Both the position numbers and the translations under genes were made by a program. Positions 51,328 to 58,250 of a stretch of 64,000 nucleotides of DNA are shown piece by piece. The stretch covers positions 1 to 64,000 of the forward strand of contig NZ_RHHS01000032.1 in the NCBI RefSeq assembly GCF_003710935.1, written 5' to 3'. The first letter of the stretch is position 1; each line of letters starts with the position of its first letter. The notes beneath the pieces are model-generated. The model was given only the letters and a program-made list of their open reading frames with translations. It was not told the origin of the DNA and searched no databases. This DNA comes from Brevibacillus gelatini. GTDB lineage: Bacteria; Bacillota; Bacilli; Brevibacillales; Brevibacillaceae.

Positions 51328-51931
51328 TCGCCTGGTCGCTTTTATCCTGTTAATCGTCTTATCGCCTCTATTACTCCTGCTGTCGATTCTCATTCGCTGC
51401 AAGCTGGGCGCCCCTGTCTTGTTCGTCCAGGAGCGGCCGGGACGGTACGGAAAACCTTTTTTCATTTATAAATTTCGGACGATGACCAATCAGTGCGACG
51501 CATCGGGACAACTGCTGCCGGATGAGCAAAGGCTGACTCCGTTTGGCATGATGCTGAGAAAGTACAGCCTGGATGAGTTGCCGCAACTGTGGAATGTGCT
51601 GCGAGGCGATTTGAGCCTGGTTGGCCCCCGGCCGCTGCTCATGGAATACTTGCCGCTCTACACGCCCCGGCAGATGAAGCGGCACGAGGTGCTGCCGGGC
51701 ATTACGGGCTGGGCGCAGGTCAACGGAAGAAACGCGCTCACCTGGGAGCAAAAATTCGAGCTGGACATCTGGTACGTGGAAAATCACAACTTTTGGCTCG
51801 ACCTGAAAATTTTGCTGCTGACGATCAAACGAGTTTTGCAAAAAACGGGAATCAGTCACGAAGGATGCGTCACGATGGAAAAATTCACCGGGAGCAAAAC
51901 AGGCGGAGCTTGCCAGGAGGGAAATGCGTGA
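51311..51931 (+). CDS. PglC/EpsL-type initiating phosphoglycosyl transferase
   Basis: A 206-residue monotopic membrane enzyme that transfers a sugar-1-phosphate (diNAc-bacillosamine or a HexNAc) from UDP-sugar to undecaprenyl phosphate. It has the reentrant hydrophobic start (about 8-28), FRTM, the catalytic Asp-Glu dyad in SLDELPQ near 82, and the GPRPLLMEY loop. Length and lack of extra membrane helices fit PglC/EpsL, not the long WcaJ type. It sits between the deacetylase and the FemAB-like gene with short overlaps. Confidence 0.9.
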   Translation: MKCLFDRLVAFILLIVLSPLLLLLSILIRCKLGAPVLFVQERPGRYGKPFFIYKFRTMTNQCDASGQLLPDEQRLTPFGMMLRKYSLDELPQLWNVLRGDLSLVGPRPLLMEYLPLYTPRQMKRHEVLPGITGWAQVNGRNALTWEQKFELDIWYVENHNFWLDLKILLLTIKRVLQKTGISHEGCVTMEKFTGSKTGGACQEGNA

Positions 51932-52947
51932 GTTTGATCGTGCTTGCGAATCAGGATGACTGGACTGCTTGCTTGCGGCATTTCGCGCATGCAGACATTT
52001 CCTATGCAAAAGAATACGTAAGCCTTTACGCCGAAAGGGAGGGGGGCGTGCCGGAGGCGGTGTTTTTTTCCCAAGGGGACAGCCGGATTTTTTATCCCTA
52101 CCTGGTCCGCTCCCTTGACGCTCTCCTTCCGGGGTATGCGGATATTGTCTCCATCGGGTACGGCGGTCCGTGCCTCTCTCCTGCGACGACAGGCGTAGAG
52201 GCGTTTTCCGCACAGTTTTCCGCTTATTGCCGCAGCAAAAACTACGTGACGGAAACGGTGCGCTTTCATCCGCTGGAGAAAAACGCCGAGCTGTTTCGCG
52301 GGCTGATACGGCTGGATCTGGTGCGGACGACCGTTGCTGTCGATGTCCGGCCGCCGCTTCCGCAAATCCGTGCGAAATACAGCGAAAACGTCAGGCGCAA
52401 CATGAAAAAAGCGATCGCCAACGAGGTGAGCATCGTGGAAGAGAGCGGCGAAGACGGCTTGCGGGCGTTCATGCAACTGTACCGGGAGACGATGGAGCGA
52501 AACTTTGCCGGACCAGCCTATTACTATGACCTTGAATTTTTTGCCGGACTCATGAAAGAAACCGCGTTGTGCAAACCGCGTCTCCTGCTCGCCATGCACG
52601 AGGGCATGGCTGTGGCAGGCGCAATCATGCTCTGCGGAAGGCGCTATGCCCACTACCAGCTCGGGGCTTCGCACAAGGCGGACATGCCGCTCGGGATCAA
52701 CCATCTGCTTTTCGACGCCATGATTCAGCGGGCCAAGGAGGACGGGCTTGCGTATTTGCTGCTCGGCGGCGGCAATCGCGACGGGGACGGCTTGTTCCGC
52801 TTCAAGGCGTCGTTTTCCAAAACCAATCATGTTCCGTACTGGATGGGCAAAAAGATTCACGACGAACAGGCTTACCGGGTGCTATGCGAAAAAACAAAGG
52901 CAGATCGTGCGGGGGACGGGTCTTTTTTTCCGGCCTACCGGGCGTAG
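51928..52947 (+). CDS. FemAB-like/GNAT-fold acyl- or aminoacyl-transferase
   Basis: A 339-residue cytoplasmic protein with two GNAT-like halves. The second half (about 165-330) has features of the FemAB/BioF2-like family: SENVRRNMKKA, an MQLYRETMERNF segment, AHYQLGASH and a GGGNRDGDGLFRFKASF near the end. Members use tRNA-bound amino acids or acyl-CoA to acylate sugars or peptides. Here it could acylate a sugar amino group. GTG at 51928 overlaps the transferase stop (GTGA) and follows CAGGAGGG. Confidence 0.75.
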   Translation: MSLIVLANQDDWTACLRHFAHADISYAKEYVSLYAEREGGVPEAVFFSQGDSRIFYPYLVRSLDALLPGYADIVSIGYGGPCLSPATTGVEAFSAQFSAYCRSKNYVTETVRFHPLEKNAELFRGLIRLDLVRTTVAVDVRPPLPQIRAKYSENVRRNMKKAIANEVSIVEESGEDGLRAFMQLYRETMERNFAGPAYYYDLEFFAGLMKETALCKPRLLLAMHEGMAVAGAIMLCGRRYAHYQLGASHKADMPLGINHLLFDAMIQRAKEDGLAYLLLGGGNRDGDGLFRFKASFSKTNHVPYWMGKKIHDEQAYRVLCEKTKADRAGDGSFFPAYRA

Positions 52948-52958
52948 GGAGGGTAACG

Positions 52959-54143
52959 ATGGGAGAAAAATCGCGCATTTATTTGTCGCCGCCGCACATG
53001 GGGACAGAAGAGCAGGAACTGCTCGCGAGCGCTTTTGCGTCCAACTGGATTGCGCCGCTCGGAGAACATGTCGATGCGTTTGAGCAGGAACTGGCCCGCT
53101 ATGTAGGGGTGAAGGGGGCGCTTGCCGTCTCCTCCGGTACGGCGGCGCTTCATCTCGGTCTGAGGCTTGCGGGAGTTGGGCCGGGCGATACCGTTTTTTG
53201 TTCCAGCCTGACGTTTGTGGCGAGTGCCAACCCGATTTTGTACCTGGGGGCGACCCCGGTTTTTATCGACTCGGAGGAAGCGACCTGGAACATGTCGCCT
53301 GTCGCGCTGGAACGAGCCTTGCAGGATGCGGCACGGCAGGAGAAGCTGCCCAAAGCGGTCGTCATCGTCCACTTGTACGGACAAACTGCCGACATGGGCC
53401 CGCTGCTTTCGCTGTGCGAGCAATACGGGGTGACGGTGGTGGAGGATGCTGCGGAATCGCTCGGCGCCGATTACAAAGGGCGAATGAGCGGCTCACTCGG
53501 GCAGTTTGCTGCGTTTTCGTTCAATGGCAATAAAATTATTACGACCTCCGGCGGGGGGATGCTCGTCACGGATGATTTGGAGGCACTGGAGCGGGCGCGG
53601 TTTTGGGCGACGCAGGCCCGCGAGCGGGTGCGTCACTACGAGCATGAGCAGATGGGCTACAACTATCGCCTGAGCAATTTGCTGGCGGCGGTCGGCAGAG
53701 GGCAGCTGCGGGTGCTGGAGGAGCGCATCGCAGCACGGCAGCGCGTCTATCAGCGCTATGAAGCGGAGCTGCAGCAGCTTCCCGGCATCTCGTTCATGCC
53801 AAATTCGCCGACAGGGAGGGCGACGCGCTGGCTGACGGCGCTGACGATTGATCCAGAGCAAGCCGGGGTTACGGCAGGGCAGCTGATTGACGCGCTGGAG
53901 CAGGCAAACATCGAGGCGCGCCCGGTCTGGAAGCCGATGCATCGCCAGCCGCTGTTTGCCCGCTACCGCTATTACCCGCATTTGCCGGAGCAGAGCGTCT
54001 CTGACGAGCTGTTCGCGAGGGGAGTCTGCCTTCCTTCCGGCTCCAGCCTCAGCGAGCAGCAGCAGGAGCGGGTCATTTCCACCATCAGACAGTGCCTGAC
54101 AGGCAGAAGACGTGCAAAGGAGCTGGGCCATGTACAGTTATGA
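52959..54143 (+). CDS. DegT/DnrJ/EryC1-family sugar aminotransferase (PglE/EpsN-like)
   Basis: A 394-residue PLP enzyme with the PLP Lys in SFNGNKIITTSGGGM near 190 and the VEDAAESLGA Asp-binding segment. It should convert a UDP-4-keto-6-deoxy-HexNAc from the dehydratase at 40653 to the 4-amino sugar. Together with the PglC/EpsL transferase this forms most of an EpsC-EpsN-EpsL bacillosamine route. No LbH acetyltransferase (PglD/EpsM) is present. ATG at 52959 has GGGAGGG upstream; the stop overlaps the next gene by 14 bases. Confidence 0.9.
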   Translation: MGEKSRIYLSPPHMGTEEQELLASAFASNWIAPLGEHVDAFEQELARYVGVKGALAVSSGTAALHLGLRLAGVGPGDTVFCSSLTFVASANPILYLGATPVFIDSEEATWNMSPVALERALQDAARQEKLPKAVVIVHLYGQTADMGPLLSLCEQYGVTVVEDAAESLGADYKGRMSGSLGQFAAFSFNGNKIITTSGGGMLVTDDLEALERARFWATQARERVRHYEHEQMGYNYRLSNLLAAVGRGQLRVLEERIAARQRVYQRYEAELQQLPGISFMPNSPTGRATRWLTALTIDPEQAGVTAGQLIDALEQANIEARPVWKPMHRQPLFARYRYYPHLPEQSVSDELFARGVCLPSGSSLSEQQQERVISTIRQCLTGRRRAKELGHVQL

Positions 54144-55404
54144 GCAGCTTGCCGCGTGGAGAGAGCGTTGCCAGTCGTCGTTCTTTTTGCTCGATCCAGA
54201 CAGACTTCGCGACAATTACGAGCGGTTCTTCCGCGCTTTTTCCAGTCGGTATGAAAAGGTGAGTGTCGGCTACTCGTACAAGACGAACTACTTGCCGTAT
54301 GTGTGCCAATGCCTGCATCGAATGGGAGCACGGGCGGAGGTCGTCTCCAGGCTGGAATACGATCTTGCGCTGAAACTGGGCGTCGAGCCGACCGCGATCA
54401 TTTTCAACGGGCCGCTGAAGACGGCCGAAGACATCCGCCTCGCTTTGGAGCTGGGCAGCCTGGTCAATCTCGACTCGCTTTCAGAAATTGCCCCTGTGCT
54501 CGCCTACGCCAGACAGCATCCCGAACAGACGGTCCGCGTCGGCCTGCGCGTCAATTTCGATTTGACGCGCGGCGGCGTCAGTCCGCTGCAAAACGGCTAT
54601 CAGGTGAGCCGCTTCGGCTTTTGTGTGGAAAACGGCAGCTTTGCGCAGGCGCTGGAGTGTCTGGCTGCCGTGCCAAATGTGCGGGTTACGGGCTTGCACG
54701 GGCATTTTTCCACGAATCGCAGTGTGGGAGTGTACCGGCAAATTGCCCGCAAGCTGTGCCGTCTGGCGAAAGCGCATCTCGGAGAGCAGCTTGAATTCCT
54801 TGACATCGGGGGCGGGTTTTACGGCGAGTTGCCTGCCACGTTCGGGATGGTCGGCGTCCCGAGCTTTGACGATTACGCTTCTGCCATTACTTCCACACTC
54901 AAGGAAGAACTGGGAGAAAGCAGCCTGCCGCTGCTCATCCTGGAGCCGGGCATCTCGCTTGTCGCCGATGCGGTCGAGTTCATCTGCCAGGTCGTGGATG
55001 TCAAGGAAAACCGTGGCGAGCGTTTTGTGCTCGTAGACGGCAGTGTCCACAATATCAAGCCAACCATGCACGCGCACCAGCTTCCGGCCAGCGTCGTGAC
55101 CCGTAACCGCAAAGCGTGGGAAGGAACGTATCATGTTGTGGGATATACGTGCATGGAAAAAGACTACTTGCTGCAGGGCTTTCACGGAATCGTGCCGGAG
55201 CCGGGAGATTTTCTCGTGTTCGGGCATACGGGAGCGTATACGCTCGTGTTCAACCCGCCGTTTATTCGCGAACGGCCGCCTGTACTGGTCAAGGCGGGCC
55301 GCGATGTCGTCGTCGCGAGGCGCAAAGAGACGCTGGCGGAGTTTTTACCGGAGTCGCTCTATGAATTTTCAATTCCAGGCTGGCAAGCAGGAGGGTACGC
55401 GTAG
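54130..55404 (+). CDS. Fold-III PLP decarboxylase (LysA/ornithine-decarboxylase superfamily)
   Basis: A 424-residue alanine-racemase-fold enzyme. The PLP Lys lies in VGYSYKTNYLP near residue 46. IGGGF binds phosphate near 233. EPGISLVADA replaces the EPGR segment usual in LysA, and GYTCMEKDYL keeps the Cys and Asp of the active site. It resembles diaminopimelate, ornithine and carboxynorspermidine decarboxylases, but substrate is unclear. In a polysaccharide cluster next to an ATP-grasp ligase it probably makes an amine for attachment to the polymer. ATG at 54130 follows AAAGGAG. Confidence 0.82.
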   Translation: MYSYEQLAAWRERCQSSFFLLDPDRLRDNYERFFRAFSSRYEKVSVGYSYKTNYLPYVCQCLHRMGARAEVVSRLEYDLALKLGVEPTAIIFNGPLKTAEDIRLALELGSLVNLDSLSEIAPVLAYARQHPEQTVRVGLRVNFDLTRGGVSPLQNGYQVSRFGFCVENGSFAQALECLAAVPNVRVTGLHGHFSTNRSVGVYRQIARKLCRLAKAHLGEQLEFLDIGGGFYGELPATFGMVGVPSFDDYASAITSTLKEELGESSLPLLILEPGISLVADAVEFICQVVDVKENRGERFVLVDGSVHNIKPTMHAHQLPASVVTRNRKAWEGTYHVVGYTCMEKDYLLQGFHGIVPEPGDFLVFGHTGAYTLVFNPPFIRERPPVLVKAGRDVVVARRKETLAEFLPESLYEFSIPGWQAGGYA

Positions 55405-56388
55405 ATGAATGTGCTGCTGACGAGTGTAGGCCGCAGGGTCAAACTGATCGAGTATTTCGTCCGGGAGTGGGGCGGTGCCGGAAAAATTATCGCGGCCGAT
55501 TGCGAACCGACCGCCCCTGCGCTGTTCGCCGCCCATCACAGGCAGATCGTCCCACGCATTGACGACCCGGCGTATGTGCGGGCGCTGGAGGAAATTTGCC
55601 TGCGCTATGACATCAAGGCGGTGCTCTCCCTGATCGACCCCGAGCTTGGGCTGCTTGCCGCCCATGCCGAGCGGTTTTCGCGGCTCGGTGTGCAGGCGGT
55701 CGTCTCAGGTCTGGACGTGGTCAATCTGTGTCTCGACAAAAAGGCGACCCACGATTTTTTGCGCGCCCACGAGCTTCCGTGCGTTCCTACCTACACGCTG
55801 GAAGAGGCGCAAGCTGCGCTCACCGCAGGAGAGCTTGCCTATCCGTTGTTGGCCAAGCCGCGCAAGGGCAGCGCCAGCCTGGGGCTTGTCCGTATGGAAA
55901 AAGAGACGGAGCTTGCCGCGCTCGCGCAAAAGGCAGAGGAACTGATTGTCCAGCCGTTTTTGCAGGGAGGGGAATACGGCGTGGATGGCTATGTCGATCT
56001 CGTTACAGGAGAACTGACGGCTCTGTTTACGCGCAAAAAAATCCGCATGCGGGCGGGCGAGACAGACCGCTCGCTGGCGATTTTAGACGAGCGGCTGACG
56101 TCGCTGGTGAGGTCGCTCGTCTCCGTCTTGCCGCTTCGCGGGCCGTTTGACATCGACTGCTTTTTGCTCGGGGACCAGTACGTGATCTCCGAAATCAATC
56201 CGCGGTTTGGCGGCGGCTATCCCCACGCGCATGAAAGCGGTGTGAACGTTGTCGCTGCGCTGTTTCGCAACTTGCGCAAAGAGCCTGGCAAGCCGAATGT
56301 GGGAGATTACGAAGCAGGAACGATCATGCTGAAATACGATCAGGTCATGCTCATCAACAGCAGTCGGCTGACGGGGGAGGGCATGTAA
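55405..56388 (+). CDS. ATP-grasp ligase (CPSase-like/PylC-like)
   Basis: A 327-residue cytoplasmic ATP-grasp enzyme. The N-terminal nucleotide-like domain reads VLLTSVGRRVKL near 3-14. The ATP-grasp part has LLAKPRKGSASLGL near 150, GEYGVDGYVD near 190 and the Mg-binding ISEINPRFGGGYPH near 263. The family forms peptide-like or amide bonds via an acyl phosphate. It starts directly after the decarboxylase stop and closes locus B. An amide link between an amino acid or amine and a uronate is plausible but unproven. No clear terminator follows. Confidence 0.82.
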   Translation: MNVLLTSVGRRVKLIEYFVREWGGAGKIIAADCEPTAPALFAAHHRQIVPRIDDPAYVRALEEICLRYDIKAVLSLIDPELGLLAAHAERFSRLGVQAVVSGLDVVNLCLDKKATHDFLRAHELPCVPTYTLEEAQAALTAGELAYPLLAKPRKGSASLGLVRMEKETELAALAQKAEELIVQPFLQGGEYGVDGYVDLVTGELTALFTRKKIRMRAGETDRSLAILDERLTSLVRSLVSVLPLRGPFDIDCFLLGDQYVISEINPRFGGGYPHAHESGVNVVAALFRNLRKEPGKPNVGDYEAGTIMLKYDQVMLINSSRLTGEGM

Positions 56389-56418
56389 AAAAGAGCGGCG
56401 GTCTTGACTGGTCTGTTG

Positions 56419-56424
56419 TATAAT
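56419..56424 (+). promoter_or_regulatory. Possible -10 of the rlmA leader transcript
   Basis: TATAAT lies 53 bases before the leader open frame. A TTGACT is present only nine bases upstream, too close for a -35, so the promoter is incomplete as read. The transcript may also come from the polysaccharide operon upstream, which lacks a clear terminator. Confidence 0.35.
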
Positions 56425-56476
56425 GAACGCGAGGGGAAAAGCCCCCGTGAACATGTTGACAGGAGTGTCGCCCACT

Positions 56477-56512
56477 ATGACTATGAGCCCTCAATTCATT
56501 CGCTATCGGTAA
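56477..56512 (+). CDS. Leader peptide (uORF) of rlmA
   Basis: An 11-codon frame, MTMSPQFIRYR-stop, with AGGAG (56461-56465) 11 bases upstream. It ends in Arg-Tyr-Arg, which is a plus-X-plus motif known to stall macrolide-bound ribosomes in leaders such as ErmDL. The stop is followed two bases later by the 5' arm of an intrinsic terminator, so a ribosome stalled at the end of the frame would cover that arm. I infer a regulatory role; no expression evidence is available here. Confidence 0.55.
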   Translation: MTMSPQFIRYR

Positions 56513-56610
56513 GAAAAGGTACAGTCTGGCCTGATCCCGCTCGTTTTTGCAAAAGGAGAGCCGGGGTTTATTTGACTGTGCCTTTTTTCATTCACCGATA
56601 CCGAATGAAT
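56494..56610 (+). promoter_or_regulatory. Long-range 17-base inverted repeat in the rlmA leader
   Basis: ATTCATTCGCTATCGGT (56494-56510, last codons of the leader frame) is complementary at 16 of 17 positions to ACCGATACCGAATGAAT (56594-56610), just before the rlmA ribosome site. The two arms enclose the terminator. Pairing would affect access to the ribosome site and depends on whether ribosomes occupy the leader frame. Confidence 0.65.
56514..56588 (+). terminator. Intrinsic terminator (attenuator) between leader frame and rlmA
   Basis: AAAAGGTACAGTC (56514-56526) pairs over 13 bases, with one G-U, with GACTGTGCCTTTT (56574-56586), followed by T residues. A smaller stem (CCCGCTC/GAGCCGGGG) is nested within. 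It lies inside the leader between uORF and rlmA, which is the position of an attenuator rather than an ordinary gene end. Confidence 0.7.
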
Positions 56611-56624
56611 GGGGTGCTTTTTTT

Positions 56625-57515
56625 ATGTTTCCAACCAGAAAAGAGCGACAGGCCGAACTGTTGGCCCGGCATAGCGGAATGCTTAGATGCCCGGTTTGCC
56701 ACGGGGCGCTTGCGCTCATCCATACAAACAGTACAGCCAGCCTTGTATGCGCCAGCCGCCATTGCTTTGACGTGTCGCGACACGGCTATGTGCACCTGGC
56801 GAATGCGGGCTACCGCTCGAAGTACGAGCGAGAAATGTTTGACGCGAGAAGAACAATGGCCGCAAACGGCTTTTTCTCTCCGCTATACGACGCTGTCAGC
56901 CAAAAGCTCGCGGAGTATGCGGCGATCGGCGACGAGCCGTTTTGCGTGCTGGATGCCGGGTGTGGCGAAGGCTCGCACCTGGCGCGCATTCGCGAAGAGG
57001 TAAGCAAGCGGCGGCCAGTCGAGTTCGTCGGCGCGGGTGTCGATCTGTCCAAAGCGGGCATTGCGCTCGCAGCCAAAGCGCATCCCGATTTGCTTTGGTG
57101 CGTCGGCGACCTGGCGAATGCTCCGTTTGCCGACAGGAGCTTTGCGGTCATCCTGAACGTGCTGTCGCCATCCAACACGCGGGAGTTTGCGCGAATGCTC
57201 AAAGCTGGCGGGCTTGTCATCAAGGTCGTTCCCGGCGAGCGATACTTGCAGGAACTGCGCGAGCGCCTTTATGTGCAGCCGGGCAACCGGACGTATTCCA
57301 ATGCAGCGACAATCGAGCGCTTCGCCGCCAGCTTTTCGCTGCTTGACTGTGAGCAGGTGGCGTATTCGTTCCGGCTGGATCAGCCGAACCTGGCGGCGCT
57401 GATCCGGATGACGCCGCTGACGTGGGGGGCTGAACCGCAGCAGTTGGCAAAGGCGTACGAGCTTATGGGCAGAGAGATTTCTGTCGAATTTACGGTTCTA
57501 GTTGGGAGAAAGTGA
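56625..57515 (+). CDS. rlmA: 23S rRNA (guanine-N1)-methyltransferase, RlmA(II)/TlrB family
   Basis: A 296-residue enzyme with an N-terminal zinc ribbon (RCPVC near 22-26 and later Cys/His around VCASRHCFD), followed by a SAM-binding methyltransferase domain (VLDAGCGEGSH near 108-118, GVDLSKAGI near 140). It methylates G745/G748 in the macrolide exit-tunnel region of 23S rRNA. In Gram-positives (TlrB type) G748 methylation contributes to tylosin-type resistance. The ATG at 56625 follows GGGGTG. In-frame upstream codons lie within the terminator region. Expression is likely controlled by the leader described above. Confidence 0.88.
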   Translation: MFPTRKERQAELLARHSGMLRCPVCHGALALIHTNSTASLVCASRHCFDVSRHGYVHLANAGYRSKYEREMFDARRTMAANGFFSPLYDAVSQKLAEYAAIGDEPFCVLDAGCGEGSHLARIREEVSKRRPVEFVGAGVDLSKAGIALAAKAHPDLLWCVGDLANAPFADRSFAVILNVLSPSNTREFARMLKAGGLVIKVVPGERYLQELRERLYVQPGNRTYSNAATIERFAASFSLLDCEQVAYSFRLDQPNLAALIRMTPLTWGAEPQQLAKAYELMGREISVEFTVLVGRK

Positions 57516-57544
57516 ACGAGGCAGGAAGGGACGGAACCGGCTTT

Positions 57545-57572
57545 TTGGATTGGCCGAATTTTATGGTATGAT
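57545..57572 (+). promoter_or_regulatory. Candidate sigma-A promoter of the signal peptidase gene
   Basis: TTGGAT (57545-57550), 16-base spacer, TATGAT (57567-57572) with TGG directly before it (extended -10). It lies 52 bases before the GTG start. Confidence 0.6.
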
Positions 57573-57623
57573 GAAGGGTAGAGAAGGGGGAACGAAGAAG
57601 CAAGAGAGGAGTGGCATTGCACA

Positions 57624-58187
57624 GTGAAAGAGATCATGGGATGGATTCGTTCGATTGTTTACGCAGCCGTATTTGCTCTGCTCCTTGGAATCTTCGTGTT
57701 CCAGCCATACAAGGTCGAGGGCCATTCCATGGACCCTACCTTGCAGGATCAGCAGCGCATATACGTGTCCAAGCTGTCGCGGACGTTTTCGTACTTGCCG
57801 GACTACGGCGAGATCGTCGTGATCGACAGTCGGGTGGAGCGTGAACGGTCCTTCCTGGACGATGTGGTCAGCCATCCATTGGTGGCGCTGTTGACGGGCA
57901 CAGCAGACGACCATTCGATGTACGTCAAACGCGTCATCGGCAGACCGGGCGACGTGCTGGAGTTTAAAAACAACCGGGTTTACCGCAACGGCGAGCCGCT
58001 TGAAGAACCGTATATCAAGGAAACGATGCAATACGCGGCTGACGGCAAATGGAAGGTGCCGGAAAACCACATTTTCGTCATGGGAGACAACCGTAACCAC
58101 AGCACGGACTCCCGCGACATCGGCTTTATCCCGCTCGACCACATCATGGGCACGATGATCGAAAATCCGTTCAAATCAGAGGAATAG
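57624..58187 (+). CDS. lepB: Signal peptidase I
   Basis: A 187-residue membrane-anchored serine protease of the short Gram-positive (SipS/SipT) type. One N-terminal helix (about 8-27) is followed by the catalytic Ser in GHSMDPT near 35, Lys in YVKRVIGRPGD near 97 and the GDNRNHSTDSRDIG box near 152-165. It cuts signal peptides after translocation. GTG at 57624 follows AGAGGAG by 12 bases; an ATG 12 bases on is possible. Confidence 0.95.
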   Translation: MKEIMGWIRSIVYAAVFALLLGIFVFQPYKVEGHSMDPTLQDQQRIYVSKLSRTFSYLPDYGEIVVIDSRVERERSFLDDVVSHPLVALLTGTADDHSMYVKRVIGRPGDVLEFKNNRVYRNGEPLEEPYIKETMQYAADGKWKVPENHIFVMGDNRNHSTDSRDIGFIPLDHIMGTMIENPFKSEE

Positions 58188-58196
58188 AGCAAAAAG

Positions 58197-58230
58197 CAAA
58201 GGTTGTCCGCGAGAGGGCAACCTTTGTTTG
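58197..58230 (+). terminator. Terminator after the signal peptidase gene
   Basis: CAAAGGTTG pairs with CAACCTTTG around a 12-base loop, followed by a short T-rich stretch (TTTG). Confidence 0.65.
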
Positions 58231-58250
58231 CAAAAAAAGGAGTGCTGCAG

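Noticed and set aside
56404-56424. TTGACT/TATAAT as a normal promoter for rlmA
   Set aside because: The boxes are only nine bases apart; a sigma-A promoter needs about 17. TATAAT alone is listed with low confidence.
56433-56445. GGGG-AAAAG-CCCC hairpin as terminator of polysaccharide locus B
   Set aside because: The stem is only four pairs and there is no T run after it.
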